A stretch of DNA of 64,000 nucleotides, from the NCBI RefSeq assembly GCF_003337375.1, contig NZ_QPJD01000005.1, positions 310,001 to 374,000 on the forward strand. The letters are read 5' to 3'. Under the pieces are notes generated by a model that saw nothing but the letters and a program-made list of their open reading frames with translations, was not told the DNA's origin and did not search any database. This document shows, piece by piece, positions 9,036-18,007 of this stretch (within the stretch, counting starts at the first letter, position 1; every line of letters begins with the position of its first letter). A program made the position numbers and the translations under genes. The DNA is from Paenibacillus prosopidis. Its GTDB lineage: Bacteria > Bacillota > Bacilli > Paenibacillales > Paenibacillaceae.

Positions 9036-9998
9036 CTACCCTTGAGAAGCTAAAAACCTGACCCATCCCTTTTCTGCATTTTCTCGAGCCCACTGTATGT
9101 GATTGTTATCCGTATAAAGCCGATACGGGCACTCTATATAAAGAATGAGATCCAAATACAAATCATACAGTGCTCTTCTGCTGCGCTGCGCTGGCGTTAG
9201 TTGTTCTATACCGTAGCCTTCGAGGAACGGCTTGGAGTTATTGAAATGGCTAAAATACATCTCCAAAAGCGGATCGCCCCATAATGTCCGCTCAAAATCG
9301 ATAATCCCCGTAATCGTACCGTCCTTCACAAACACATTGCCGTCCCATAAATCCCAATGCACAAGCCTGGGCTCAGTTACTTCATCAAGCGGATCGAGCC
9401 GGAGCGAAATTTCATGGCGGATCGTTTCATATTCGGCAGGCAGCTGCACACCTGCACTCTCGCCATCCGAAAGCACGCTTAACAGCATACGATGAAAGGT
9501 GTCCTTCCACGAGGGACCAGCTTCAGCGCTTGCCGCATAAATGCCGAACCTTTCTCCGCGAATTTCATTGATTCGACGGTTGTATACGCCTAGCTGAAAC
9601 TCAATTCGAGCCCTTTGCTCCTCAGACATACTGTCCTTGACTTTGACGTAGGGATCGCCTTCCAGCTTCTCCATAATGAAGTACTCACAATTCACAAGCG
9701 ATTCCGAAGCGTCATGGGCATAAACGAGCGGAACAGGCACGACGCCATCCTGCTTCACAAGCCGCAGCACCTCCACCTCGGTGTTCATAAGATCCAGCTC
9801 GTACGTCATCATCTTCGTATTCGAAAGCGGCGCCGCCTTCACGATAAACGAACGGCCATCCTCCAGTGTAACGTCATAGGCCGAGTTCGCCCAGCCATCC
9901 GTTAGCTCCTTAACGGCTGATGCCGTTTGGCCGAATGTGTGCTCTGTTATTGCAGACAATTCACTATCGGTAAGCTTCCATTTTATTCCGCTATCCAT
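9036..9998 (-). CDS. Aminoglycoside phosphotransferase (APH/choline kinase-like) family protein
   Basis: This 320-residue protein has the protein-kinase-like APH fold. The Brenner motif LVHWDLWDGNVFV supplies the catalytic Asp and the metal-binding Asn, and GIIDFERTLWGDPLLE supplies the metal-binding Asp. An N-terminal SFIVKAAPL segment holds the ATP-binding Lys. Small-molecule phosphorylation is expected, but the family includes many non-resistance kinases, so an antibiotic role is not implied. The ATG at 9998 was chosen (AGGGAG 11 nt upstream) over a TTG at 10022. Neighbours give no clue. Confidence 0.8.
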   Translation of the reverse strand: MDSGIKWKLTDSELSAITEHTFGQTASAVKELTDGWANSAYDVTLEDGRSFIVKAAPLSNTKMMTYELDLMNTEVEVLRLVKQDGVVPVPLVYAHDASESLVNCEYFIMEKLEGDPYVKVKDSMSEEQRARIEFQLGVYNRRINEIRGERFGIYAASAEAGPSWKDTFHRMLLSVLSDGESAGVQLPAEYETIRHEISLRLDPLDEVTEPRLVHWDLWDGNVFVKDGTITGIIDFERTLWGDPLLEMYFSHFNNSKPFLEGYGIEQLTPAQRSRRALYDLYLDLILYIECPYRLYTDNNHIQWARENAEKGWVRFLASQG

Positions 9999-10022
9999 AG
10001 GTAGGTATGCTCCCTCATACAA

Positions 10023-10415
10023 GTTTTGTTAATTGGATTGATAATAGAATACGAGAATAGATTAACATATCTTGGATATTGTGGGTGGATTTTTTTTGAG
10101 GGAAGCTGGGGAGCTTTGTTTGAAATACCTTTTCTATAGGCAAGCTCAATGACAGGATTACATAAATTATAGAGCTAGTTTTCAGCTCTGTTTGTTCGAT
10201 TTTGACTAGTTTGCGGAAATTAGAGCTAGTTTCTAGCTGGATGCTGCTCGTTTGAGGGTGGTTAGTGGGTATCGAGGTACTATAGAGTAGAGCTAATTTC
10301 TAGATCTATTAATGCGATATGGGTTAGTTTGCGGGAAATAGAGCTAATTTCTAGCTCTATCTCACCGGGATGGCTGGTATTAGAAGCACACTCAATTCCA
10401 GAACAAATAATTGTA
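10023..10415. other. Gene-free region carrying a hairpin-repeat array
   Basis: No gene is apparent between the phosphotransferase and the DUF6509 gene. The region contains four diverged copies of a short palindromic unit, described as a separate repeat feature. Short open frames across it follow the repeat and lack ribosome binding sites. Confidence 0.7.
10171..10360. repeat. Array of four small palindromic repeats
   Basis: Four units share the core TAGAGCTAATTTCTAGCTCTA with variation: 10171-10189, 10221-10238, 10288-10308 and 10338-10360. The last copy forms a perfect 9-bp stem (ATAGAGCTA/TAGCTCTAT) with the loop ATTTC. Two copies are preceded by TAGTTTGCGG-RAAA, so the ancestral unit was nearer 38 bp. 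This resembles mobile intergenic palindromes of other bacteria, but I do not recognise a named family. Confidence 0.75.
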
Positions 10416-10718
10416 TTAATTTTGCCCTTCCGACTGCTCAAAATGCTCCTTACAAAACGCAAGCACCATTTTCTCTTCGTCCTCTTCCAGCTCAAAGTCG
10501 ATATATTTGTTTGTCGTTGTCGTCAAAAACTCGTATTTCGCTATGCGCGGGCTTTCATCCTCGACGACATAGATGACTCTGAGCGAGACGCCTTCCTCGT
10601 GATGAAGCTCATCATCCTCCGGGACATCCAGATCAAGCAGAAACTCATGCCTCGTCCCCGTCAAAATACCAAATGGATCTTTTAAAAGCTCAACGCTGTA
10701 TTCTGTAATATCAAACAT
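10416..10718 (-). CDS. DUF6509 family protein
   Basis: This is a 100-residue, acidic cytosolic protein. The pattern TEYSVELLKDPFGILTGTRHEF, an acidic loop (DVPEDDELHHEEG) and VSLRVIYVVEDE resembles the Bacillales DUF6509 family from memory; no function is known. The ATG at 10718 has AAGGAG 8 nt upstream and is preferred over the GTG at 10727. The C-terminal half is strongly acidic (ELEEDEEKMV). It lies downstream of ppaC but behind a terminator, so it probably has its own promoter. Confidence 0.7.
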   Translation of the reverse strand: MFDITEYSVELLKDPFGILTGTRHEFLLDLDVPEDDELHHEEGVSLRVIYVVEDESPRIAKYEFLTTTTNKYIDFELEEDEEKMVLAFCKEHFEQSEGQN

Positions 10719-10756
10719 TTCATCCACTCCTTCTCAGTCGCTTTATCAAAACAAAA

Positions 10757-10793
10757 GCAGCCTGAAACTTGAATACATCAAGCTTCAGACTGC
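10757..10793 (-). terminator. Intrinsic terminator of ppaC
   Basis: A 16-bp imperfect stem (GCAGTCTGAAGCTTGA with TCAAGTTTCAGGCTGC on the minus strand) is followed by TTTTGTTTT, shortly after the ppaC stop. Confidence 0.85.
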
Positions 10794-10818
10794 CGCTTAC
10801 GTATGGTAGCGCAAACTA

Positions 10819-11751
10819 CTACAGGTTGCTCAACGTTTCAGTCAGTACAGGTACAATTTGCGATTTACGGGACACAACGCCCTTCAATACCGCTTTGTTA
10901 TCGGACAATGTAACGTTGTAAGCTTTTTCTACAGCATGAGCTTGGTCGCCCAACACCAGTGCAACGGAATCATTGTTCAAAATGTCAGTAACGACAAGCA
11001 CGAACAGGTCTAGGCCTTTTGTAGCGATAATATCGTTTAGAGCTGCTTCCAGCTCAACTTGGCGGGAAAGCACGTCATTCGTATCAACCGCGTTTACTTG
11101 CGCGATTTCAACTTTGTAGCTGCCCATTGCGAATTCTTTGGCATCAAGCGAGATCAATTGCGCGATTGTTTTGTCGCTGAGATCCGCTCCCGCTTTTAAC
11201 ATGTCGAGTCCATAGCTTTCAGCGTCAACGCCAGCAATTGCAGCGAGCTCGCGGGCTGCCGCTACGTCCTGCTCCGTGCAAGTCGGCGATTTGAACAGCA
11301 AGGAGTCGGAAATGATTGCGGACAGCATAAGGCCAGCAATTTCTTTGCGGATTTCTACGCCGTTCTCTTTGTACAATTTATTCAAAATTGTCGCTGTACA
11401 GCCAACTGGCTCAGCGCGGAAATATAGCGGATGGCTTGTCTCAAAGTTAGCGATGCGGTGGTGGTCGATAACCTCAAGAATGCGTACGCGATCGATATCG
11501 TTAGCGCTTTGCTGGCGTTCGTTGTGGTCAACCAAAATAACGGTATCCGTTTCGTCAGCAACGTTCTCGATAAGACGAGGCGCTGCAATTCCGAAATAGT
11601 TCAGCGCATATTGCGTTTCGCCGTTAATATCACCAAGGCGAATCGCCTCCACGTCAGCGCCTAGTTTTGTTTTCAGCTCTGCGTATGCGATAGCCGAAGT
11701 AATCGTGTCGGTGTCCGGGTTTTTATGCCCGAAAATAAGCGTTTTAGTCAT
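10819..11751 (-). CDS. ppaC: Manganese-dependent inorganic pyrophosphatase (family II)
   Basis: The 310-residue product hydrolyses pyrophosphate to phosphate in the cytosol, pulling biosynthetic reactions forward. It shows the two-domain family II layout: metal ligands in [11 protein letters not shown] (His, two Asp), VDHNE, and the DHH motif in VIDHHRI, then the C-terminal substrate-binding part ending in [14 protein letters not shown] with the conserved SRKxQ. Length matches Bacillus PpaC (309). A terminator follows. Confidence 0.95.
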   Translation of the reverse strand: MTKTLIFGHKNPDTDTITSAIAYAELKTKLGADVEAIRLGDINGETQYALNYFGIAAPRLIENVADETDTVILVDHNERQQSANDIDRVRILEVIDHHRIANFETSHPLYFRAEPVGCTATILNKLYKENGVEIRKEIAGLMLSAIISDSLLFKSPTCTEQDVAAARELAAIAGVDAESYGLDMLKAGADLSDKTIAQLISLDAKEFAMGSYKVEIAQVNAVDTNDVLSRQVELEAALNDIIATKGLDLFVLVVTDILNNDSVALVLGDQAHAVEKAYNVTLSDNKAVLKGVVSRKSQIVPVLTETLSNL

Positions 11752-11922
11752 TTCGAGTGCTCCTTAATCGTTTTTTTGAGTTAGGCGAGAGCAGCCTCTT
11801 CAGCCCATATCCTCTTTAGTCATCATACACTAAAAACCATTATAACTTTAAGTGTACCTTATTCCTATACCTTTACACCGAATTAAACGATAAATTTTGT
11901 GAATTTTGTACTACGGGTCCCG

Positions 11923-13641
11923 CTATACAATAAAGCGCTTGTTCAGAGACGTTAACTCGTTAGACATCGTGCGCAGCGATTCTGCCGACGTACTTACCTC
12001 ATCCATTGAGATGATTTGCGCGTCAGAGTTAATTGCAATACCTTTAAAATGCTGAGCGGCCTGACGCGAGATACGTTCCATCTCTTCCACCGATGCCGCG
12101 ACTTCCTCGGACTCAGCGGATACTTCTTCAGATGCAGCCGAAACCTCATGCAGTTGAATGTTCACCTTCTCAAGCCCCGTCAAAATCGAATGAAAAGCAG
12201 CGCCGGCATCCTTCACTGAATGGAAACCAGACTGCACCTTCGTTGTATTCGACTCCATATCGGATGACAGCTGCGAGGTTTGCTCTTGTATCGAATTGAT
12301 GAGCGCGGTGATTTGCGTCGCAAAAGCCTGGGACTGCGTCGCCAGCTTACGCACCTGCTCAGCTACGATGGCGAATCCTCGGCCATTCTCGCCCGCATGT
12401 GCCGCTTCGATAGCAGCGTTAAGCGCGAGTAGATTTGTTTGAGCCGCAATATCGGCCATCACGTTAGTAATTTCCCCGATTTCACCGGAGCTGCTTTCCA
12501 AATGCTTCGTTGCTTCCAGCATCTTCGTCGCTGTCTGATGAATGGATTCCATCTCGGTCATCGCATGGACTATTAACTCGTTTCCTCGCTCGGTTTGCTC
12601 CATCGTTTCCTGCGCAACAGCTGCCACGATTGAGGCAGATTCCGTAATGCGCAGCATGCTGTGAGTCATGCCTTCGACCGCCTTCGTCATGTCAGCGGCT
12701 CTTATAACCTGTGTGTTAGCGCCTCCTGAAGCTTCCTGGATGCTCACCGCAATGAGCCGGCTTGCTTCCGCCGTGCTTCGCGCATGGCTTGATACGCCCT
12801 CGGATGCTGAGAGCAGACGCTCCGAATTGTCTCTCATGCTTTTGATGACTGTCCGAGTATTGGAGACTAGTTGTTGAAAGGTGTTTGCCAGGTGTCCGAT
12901 CTCGTCCTTGCGGTTCACTGGAATGACGACAGTCATGTCGCCCTCCCTCACTTTAGCGACATGCGTCGTTAGCTGCAGCAGCGGGCGCGTTAGATAGCTT
13001 GCCAGCAAAAATACAAGAATCATCCCGACCGCAATAATACCCAGTGTCACATATATGGTCGCCTTCCGGTTGTCATCCATAAGCGCGTAGACATTCGTTG
13101 CATCGAAATCTGCACCTATGACGCCTAACAGCTGCCCGTCTTTGCTTTTGAGGGGGACGTAGGCTGTTATCGTAGCCCCATACTCATCTTGCGTTAATTC
13201 GCCAATATGCGGCTGCCCTTCGGCGAATGCTTTGATCATGCCGGGATATTCGTTCTCTTCAGGATCGCCTAGGGCAGAGAAATCATCAGCGTCCACATCC
13301 TGTGGAGCACCGTCCACTACATAATAATAGACATCCTCGCCGTCAGCTTCCGTTTTTCCGAGCGTATACAAATATTTGAGGCCGTTCGTTTCCCTGATCT
13401 CATTTAATTGGGCCCGCAGCTTGTTATAATACTCCGTTTCGCCTGCCTCAACGCTAAGGCCAGCATATGCGTCCGGATCGACAATCTTCGCCGCGTTCTC
13501 CGCCACTAGCTGAGCCTGTGCTCCCAATGAGTTCTCAACGAGTCCTGTGGACGAGCGATAGATGGTAAATCCAAGAACCGCCCCTGCGAGCAATATTAGA
13601 CTTGAGAAAAACAAAACCATCCTCGTTAATAAACGATTCAA
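11923..13641 (-). CDS. Methyl-accepting chemotaxis protein
   Basis: The 572-residue chemoreceptor has a first membrane segment at about residues 8-28, an extracellular Cache-like sensor to about 190 (containing [10 protein letters not shown] and [11 protein letters not shown]), a second membrane segment at about 197-217, a HAMP domain ([25 protein letters not shown]) and a long cytoplasmic signalling coiled coil with the hairpin tip [20 protein letters not shown]. It should pass ligand signals to CheA/CheW. The TTG start at 13641 follows AAGGGG by 8 nt. It is monocistronic and its ligand is unknown. No clear SigD promoter was found by eye. Confidence 0.9.
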   Translation of the reverse strand: MNRLLTRMVLFFSSLILLAGAVLGFTIYRSSTGLVENSLGAQAQLVAENAAKIVDPDAYAGLSVEAGETEYYNKLRAQLNEIRETNGLKYLYTLGKTEADGEDVYYYVVDGAPQDVDADDFSALGDPEENEYPGMIKAFAEGQPHIGELTQDEYGATITAYVPLKSKDGQLLGVIGADFDATNVYALMDDNRKATIYVTLGIIAVGMILVFLLASYLTRPLLQLTTHVAKVREGDMTVVIPVNRKDEIGHLANTFQQLVSNTRTVIKSMRDNSERLLSASEGVSSHARSTAEASRLIAVSIQEASGGANTQVIRAADMTKAVEGMTHSMLRITESASIVAAVAQETMEQTERGNELIVHAMTEMESIHQTATKMLEATKHLESSSGEIGEITNVMADIAAQTNLLALNAAIEAAHAGENGRGFAIVAEQVRKLATQSQAFATQITALINSIQEQTSQLSSDMESNTTKVQSGFHSVKDAGAAFHSILTGLEKVNIQLHEVSAASEEVSAESEEVAASVEEMERISRQAAQHFKGIAINSDAQIISMDEVSTSAESLRTMSNELTSLNKRFIV

Positions 13642-13810
13642 ACAAAATTCCCCTTCCCCGAATGAAAAGCTGACTTTGACACTATTTTACAAGATTCGAC
13701 GTTATATTTGCTATTGTTTTGTCATATTTTTCTTGGTATCAGCCTCAGCCCTATTGCTCAAGAACGGTTTCGCCCGACGAATATCTCCTTTAACACTTGA
13801 ATTGAAAGAA

Positions 13811-13845
13811 GCCCCGCGAGCGGTTAATCTGACCGCTTACGGGGC
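13811..13845 (-). terminator. Intrinsic terminator of the isomerase/epimerase operon
   Basis: A 14-bp stem (GCCCCGTAAGCGGT with ACCGCTCGCGGGGC on the minus strand, two mismatches) with a 7-nt loop is followed by TTCTTT, 22 bp after the stop at 13868. Confidence 0.8.
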
Positions 13846-13867
13846 TTTCATTTGTAATATATCAACC

Positions 13868-14761
13868 TTAAATGGCTTTATACCGCTTCAAAAACTGCAC
13901 CGCTTTGCTAATGTCAGCTTCCGGGTTGGTGCCGACTTCGCGTTCGATCGTCAGGTAGCCGTTGTAGCCAATCTCTTGAAGCGCACGCAGGTAGGCTGGC
14001 CAGTCGACAGTGCCTTCGCCAAGCGGAACCTCGCGGAATGCCGCGCCGGATTCAGCCATTACTGCTATATTATCGTGATCAAGCGACACCTCGTAGCCAT
14101 AGTCGCCGTAGACGTCACGCGGATCGATATGGCCAAGCTTTACACCATCCTTCGCATGCGTGTGAACGATATAATCCTTCAGCGTGTATACGCCTTGAAC
14201 AGGATCGTCGCCAGTTACCATAACCATGTTGGCAGGATCAAAGTTGACGGCTACTCCCTTTGTGCCGAGCCCATCAAGGAATGACTTCAAATGTTCGGCG
14301 GTCTCCGGTCCGGTCTCGATAGCGAAGTAAGCGTTCATGTCGTTTGCGAAGCGAGCCAGTTCCTCGCAGGCCGTGTGCATCGTCTCGTAAACGCGGCTGT
14401 TTGGGTCGCTAGGTACGATACCGATGTGCGTCGTAATGATGTTTGTTCCAAGCTCCATGCCAAGCTCCATGATCCGCTTGGACTTATCGATTTTCGCACG
14501 ATTCTCCGCCGGATCCTGGAAGCCGTGACCGCCGAGGTCGCCAACCAAGGCAGATATTTCGAGACCTAGCGACTCGATATATGATTTCCACTGCGCCCTT
14601 GCTGCCGTCGATAAATTAGCCGGATCAAGCTCGCCGTGAACCGCGTATATTTGTACGCCGTCGGCCCCAACCTGCTTCGCTTTAAGCAAACCTTCTTTCA
14701 CACCAACCTGAAAGCTGTCAACGATAACGCCGATTTTGTTCGTAATGATTGGCAACGCCAT
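13868..14761 (-). CDS. Sugar phosphate isomerase/epimerase family protein (xylose isomerase-like TIM barrel)
   Basis: The 297-residue product is an AP endonuclease family 2/xylose isomerase-like TIM barrel. Strand-end metal ligands are plausible in TTHIGIVP, FAIETGPE, VNFDPANM, HTHAKDG and the closing YLTIEREVG. Relatives act on inosose, ketoses or hydroxypyruvate, so a polyol or sugar-acid substrate is likely but unproven. The ATG at 14761 was chosen; the region upstream belongs to the gap after the second isomerase gene. It is the last gene of a three-gene operon after Gfo/Idh and a paralogous isomerase. Confidence 0.82.
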   Translation of the reverse strand: MALPIITNKIGVIVDSFQVGVKEGLLKAKQVGADGVQIYAVHGELDPANLSTAARAQWKSYIESLGLEISALVGDLGGHGFQDPAENRAKIDKSKRIMELGMELGTNIITTHIGIVPSDPNSRVYETMHTACEELARFANDMNAYFAIETGPETAEHLKSFLDGLGTKGVAVNFDPANMVMVTGDDPVQGVYTLKDYIVHTHAKDGVKLGHIDPRDVYGDYGYEVSLDHDNIAVMAESGAAFREVPLGEGTVDWPAYLRALQEIGYNGYLTIEREVGTNPEADISKAVQFLKRYKAI

Positions 14762-14781
14762 GCCCTTCCACGCTCCTTCGG

Positions 14782-15639
14782 TTATAGTTGGTTCCACACG
14801 CGCTTTACGTAATCGAGGCCAAGCCTCGTTCCCGTCCGGCAATCTTCCATTCCTTCAAACTCGATCGAGATATAACCATCGTAGCCGCTTTCTTTCACCT
14901 TCCGCAATACTTGCGGCATATTGATATCGCCGTGTCCGACGATTGCGCCGCGCAGCCAGTTGCCGCTTGCCGACGTAAACCAGCCTTCTCCGAGAGCATC
15001 GGTAGACGGACGGTAATAGAAATCTTTTACATGCACCATCGACGCGATGTTAATGTTATTCGCTACCGCAACAGCCGGATTCTCATCAACGCACAGGAAA
15101 TTGCCCACATCCAGCGTTGTTCTGAAGTTCGGACGGTCTACCACATTTACAAGCGCCTGTACACGATCGCTTGATTGGATAAAGTAGCCGTGATTTTCAA
15201 CACTTGTCGTAATTCCATACTGCGCGGCGTAATCGGCGATTACTCTGCACGCTTCCGCTAGTTTCGGCAGCTCCGAGAGGAAATGAGTAATCGACAGGTC
15301 CTGCGATGAAGCAACATCATGACGCATTTTCGTCACGCCTAGCGCAGCCGCGATATCAACCTCCCGCTTCAACCGTACGATTTCACGCTCAAAATCCTCA
15401 TCGTTCAGCCCGGAGAAATTCGCGCCCACCGCATAGTTGGACAGCTCGATACCGCTCTCTTTCGCCTGGTTCTTGATCACAGCAATAAGCTCCGGATTGT
15501 CCGTTAAGTTAAAGCCAAGCGGCACGATTTCAACATGCTCTCCGCCAATCGAAGCAATATAAACGATAACATCCTGGACCGACATTTCTCCGGCCGCAAG
15601 TGCTTTGTACAAGCTGTATGTGCTGACTCCCAGCTTCAT
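14782..15639 (-). CDS. Sugar phosphate isomerase/epimerase family protein (second TIM-barrel paralogue)
   Basis: This 285-residue TIM barrel begins MKLGVSTYSLYKAL, the usual start of this family, and shows candidate metal ligands in TSVENHGYF, TLDVGNF, MVHVKDFY and the C-terminal YISIEFEG. It overlaps the preceding Gfo/Idh gene by 4 bp (ATGA), indicating translational coupling, and is followed after 20 bp by a second isomerase. Pairs of such isomerases with an oxidoreductase occur in inositol and rare-sugar pathways, which is the basis for the inferred role. Confidence 0.85.
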   Translation of the reverse strand: MKLGVSTYSLYKALAAGEMSVQDVIVYIASIGGEHVEIVPLGFNLTDNPELIAVIKNQAKESGIELSNYAVGANFSGLNDEDFEREIVRLKREVDIAAALGVTKMRHDVASSQDLSITHFLSELPKLAEACRVIADYAAQYGITTSVENHGYFIQSSDRVQALVNVVDRPNFRTTLDVGNFLCVDENPAVAVANNINIASMVHVKDFYYRPSTDALGEGWFTSASGNWLRGAIVGHGDINMPQVLRKVKESGYDGYISIEFEGMEDCRTGTRLGLDYVKRVWNQL

Positions 15640-16694
15640 AGACGCACTTCAGCTCCTTTCGCTGCCGATTCATAAATAGCGATCAATATTTTCATTATTT
15701 CGACGCCATCCTCAACGGGACTGAGCGGGGTAGTGCCATTTGAGACACAGTCTAGAAAATGGTTAATTTCATTTTGGAATGCTCCGTCGAAGTGGAAGCC
15801 CTTGTTGTCCGTCTGCGGGTATACGTTCAAAATCGTATCATTCTGCTCCGTGACGATAACAGTCTCCGGATCGATTTCGAAGCCGCCCTTCTCGCCATAC
15901 AGCTTAACTGCCCCTTCATTTGACTTTGCATGCAGCGTGAAGCTGACATCAACGAGCAGTGAAGCACCGTTCTCGAAACGGATGAGCGCATTCGCCATAT
16001 CCTCAACCGTATTTTTATTTGCGTCATAATCGGCTGCCTGGTAGAAGCTTAAATGGCGAACGTTCGACCGGTTGCCAAGCTTACGGTATGTATTTGCACT
16101 TACCGAAACCGGCTTAGGACGCCCCATCATGTACCAGCACAAGTCAATAACGTGGACGCCGATGTCGATCAGCGGACCGCCGCCAGACCGCTCAATATCC
16201 GCGAACCAACCGCCTGGATTTCCAAGACGTCTGATCGTCGATGCTTTAGCAAAATAAATCTCCCCAAACTCGCCTCTGTCAGCCATTGCCCGCAGCAGCT
16301 GGGCATTTGAATCATATCGTCGTACAAATCCGACCTGAAGCAGCTTGCCTGAAGCTTTAACCGCCTCTTGCACGCGAAGCGCTTCCTCCACCGTACGACA
16401 AAGCGGCTTCTCAACGAGGACGTGCTTGCCCGCTTCAAGAGCGGCAATGCTTATTTCTGCGTGCGTGTTGTTCCATGTACATATGCTAACAGCTTCTATA
16501 ACCGGATCAGCAAGCAGTTCACGGTAATCCGTATATACTTTTGCCGCGCCATATTTCTCAGCTGCTTGTTTTGCCCGTTCTTCGTTCAAGTCGCATACCG
16601 CGTAAATATTCGCATTCGGGTTGTTCTTGTAAGACGCTAAATGAAATGATGAGATAGAGCCCGTTCCTATAACCGCTATTTGTACCGGTTTCAT
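15636..16694 (-). CDS. Gfo/Idh/MocA family NAD(P)-dependent oxidoreductase
   Basis: The 352-residue protein has an N-terminal Rossmann domain with IAVIGTGSISSFHLASY (about residues 5-21) and the family motif VLVEKPLCRTVEEA containing the catalytic Lys. The C-terminal domain includes GGPLIDIGVHVIDLCWYMMG with the conserved Asp and His. Such enzymes oxidise polyols, inositols or sugars. The ATG at 16694 is preceded by AAAGGAGAG at 7 nt. It opens the operon and is divergent from an AraC regulator, which probably controls it. Confidence 0.88.
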   Translation of the reverse strand: MKPVQIAVIGTGSISSFHLASYKNNPNANIYAVCDLNEERAKQAAEKYGAAKVYTDYRELLADPVIEAVSICTWNNTHAEISIAALEAGKHVLVEKPLCRTVEEALRVQEAVKASGKLLQVGFVRRYDSNAQLLRAMADRGEFGEIYFAKASTIRRLGNPGGWFADIERSGGGPLIDIGVHVIDLCWYMMGRPKPVSVSANTYRKLGNRSNVRHLSFYQAADYDANKNTVEDMANALIRFENGASLLVDVSFTLHAKSNEGAVKLYGEKGGFEIDPETVIVTEQNDTILNVYPQTDNKGFHFDGAFQNEINHFLDCVSNGTTPLSPVEDGVEIMKILIAIYESAAKGAEVRL

Positions 16695-16832
16695 CGCCAA
16701 TCTCTCCTTTGGTATCATAACGTTTTGCACGTATACACTTTCGTATTATAATGGTTTCAGCACGCAACTCCATGCAAAGGTGTGCGGTTTGTTTGTACAA
16801 TTGTGCTACGTGAAGGAGAGGAATCGATCAAA
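16695..16832. promoter_or_regulatory. Divergent control region between the oxidoreductase operon and the AraC gene
   Basis: This 138-bp gap must contain both promoters and the AraC-type operator. I could see AT-rich -10-like stretches (for example around 16744-16752) but no clear direct repeat to assign as the operator. Confidence 0.4.
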
Positions 16833-17699
16833 GTGGAGAAATTCGAAGCTTTACGTGAGCCGATGGACATGCCTGACCCATATTTTCCTATAAAAGTGCA
16901 CCGTATTACCTTTAACGATCATGGAAAAGTCATTTTTCCGCATCATTGGCATGAGCATCTTGAATTTCTGTATATCGTGTCGGGCGAAGCCTCGATCGAA
17001 TGCGGATCCTCAATAATAACTGCCAAGGCGGGCGATCTTGTCGTCGTGAACAGCAATGAGCTTCATTACGGCATCAGCCAATCCTCCCATTTGTTCTACT
17101 ATGCGCTGATCGCAGATATATCACTATTGCACAGCCAATCTATCGATGCGGCCGAAACGAAATTCATTACGCCGATTACACAGAACCGGCTGCTGCTTCG
17201 AAATCACATCAGCGGCGACAGCAAGACGGCGGCCTGCATGCTGACCATTATTCAAGAGCTGGAAAATCGCGAGTTTGGTTACGAGCTGGCGATCAAGTCG
17301 GAGCTTTACCGGCTGCTGACGCTGCTGCTGCGCAGTCACGTAGCTACCGTGCTAACCCAGGACGAATACGCCGAACGGATGAAAAACGTGGAGCGTTTTG
17401 CCCCCGTCTTCCAATACATCGAAGAGCACTACAAGGATGAGTTATCAGTCGATCTGCTCGCTCAAATGGCAAGCTTAAGCCGCTTCCACTTCAGCCGGCT
17501 ATTCAAGGAATTGAGCGGTCGAACCGTAATCGAATACATTACAGCGACCCGCTTGGACAAAGCTGATTATTTATTGCGCCACAGCCCGCTCACCGTTTCG
17601 GAGGTTGCCGCCGCAACAGGCTTCAATGACATTTACTACTTCAGCCGCACGTTCAAAAAGCATAAAAGAGTTGCCCCGTCCTCGTTACGGGGCAACTAA
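16833..17699 (+). CDS. AraC family transcriptional regulator with N-terminal cupin
   Basis: The 288-residue product has an N-terminal cupin sensor (HHWHEHLEFLYIVSGEAS at about 35-52) and a C-terminal pair of helix-turn-helix motifs (LAQMASLSRFHFSRLFKELSG and VAAATGFNDIYYFSRTFKKH). It probably senses a sugar or polyol and activates the divergent oxidoreductase/isomerase operon. The GTG at 16833 follows AAGGAGAGG by 11-12 nt; an upstream ATG-like frame to 16782 lacks a site. The last 10 codons form a GC-rich hairpin that covers the stop codon. Confidence 0.88.
   Translation: MEKFEALREPMDMPDPYFPIKVHRITFNDHGKVIFPHHWHEHLEFLYIVSGEASIECGSSIITAKAGDLVVVNSNELHYGISQSSHLFYYALIADISLLHSQSIDAAETKFITPITQNRLLLRNHISGDSKTAACMLTIIQELENREFGYELAIKSELYRLLTLLLRSHVATVLTQDEYAERMKNVERFAPVFQYIEEHYKDELSVDLLAQMASLSRFHFSRLFKELSGRTVIEYITATRLDKADYLLRHSPLTVSEVAAATGFNDIYYFSRTFKKHKRVAPSSLRGN
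17669..17697 (+). terminator. Perfect 11-bp hairpin across the AraC stop codon
   Basis: AGTTGCCCCGT, a 7-nt loop and ACGGGGCAACT form a perfect stem that ends inside the TAA stop (17697-17699). No U-run follows, so it may be a weak terminator or an mRNA 3'-end stabiliser. Confidence 0.45.
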
Positions 17700-18007
17700 C
17701 GGATGATGCAGCAGGAAAATGCACAAGACAAGACTATATAGCGGTAATTTGTGGTCTTATTCATTTAGTTGGTGGAAGTAAACGAACAATAGGGGAATTT
17801 TTTGGTCTTATTCATGCTGAACTGAGCTATTACTCACCTAAAACCGCAGAATAATGCCACATTTTTCCTCTATTTTGGTCGGTAAAGCAGAAATAGAGAA
17901 AATAGCGCCACTTATTACCGTTATCCTTTATATCACTACGAATGAATCAAAAGTCTCAAAAGTGTAAATAGAAGATGGGTAGTCATTTAAAATGCTGCTC
18001 AACAGCT
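17700..18007. repeat. Gene-free region with short direct repeats
   Basis: No gene is visible. GGTCTTATTCAT occurs at 17753-17764 and 17804-17815 (51 bp apart), and related GCAGAAATA/GCCAC segments occur near 17846-17860 and 17887-17911. These look like decayed intergenic repeat units. Confidence 0.45.
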
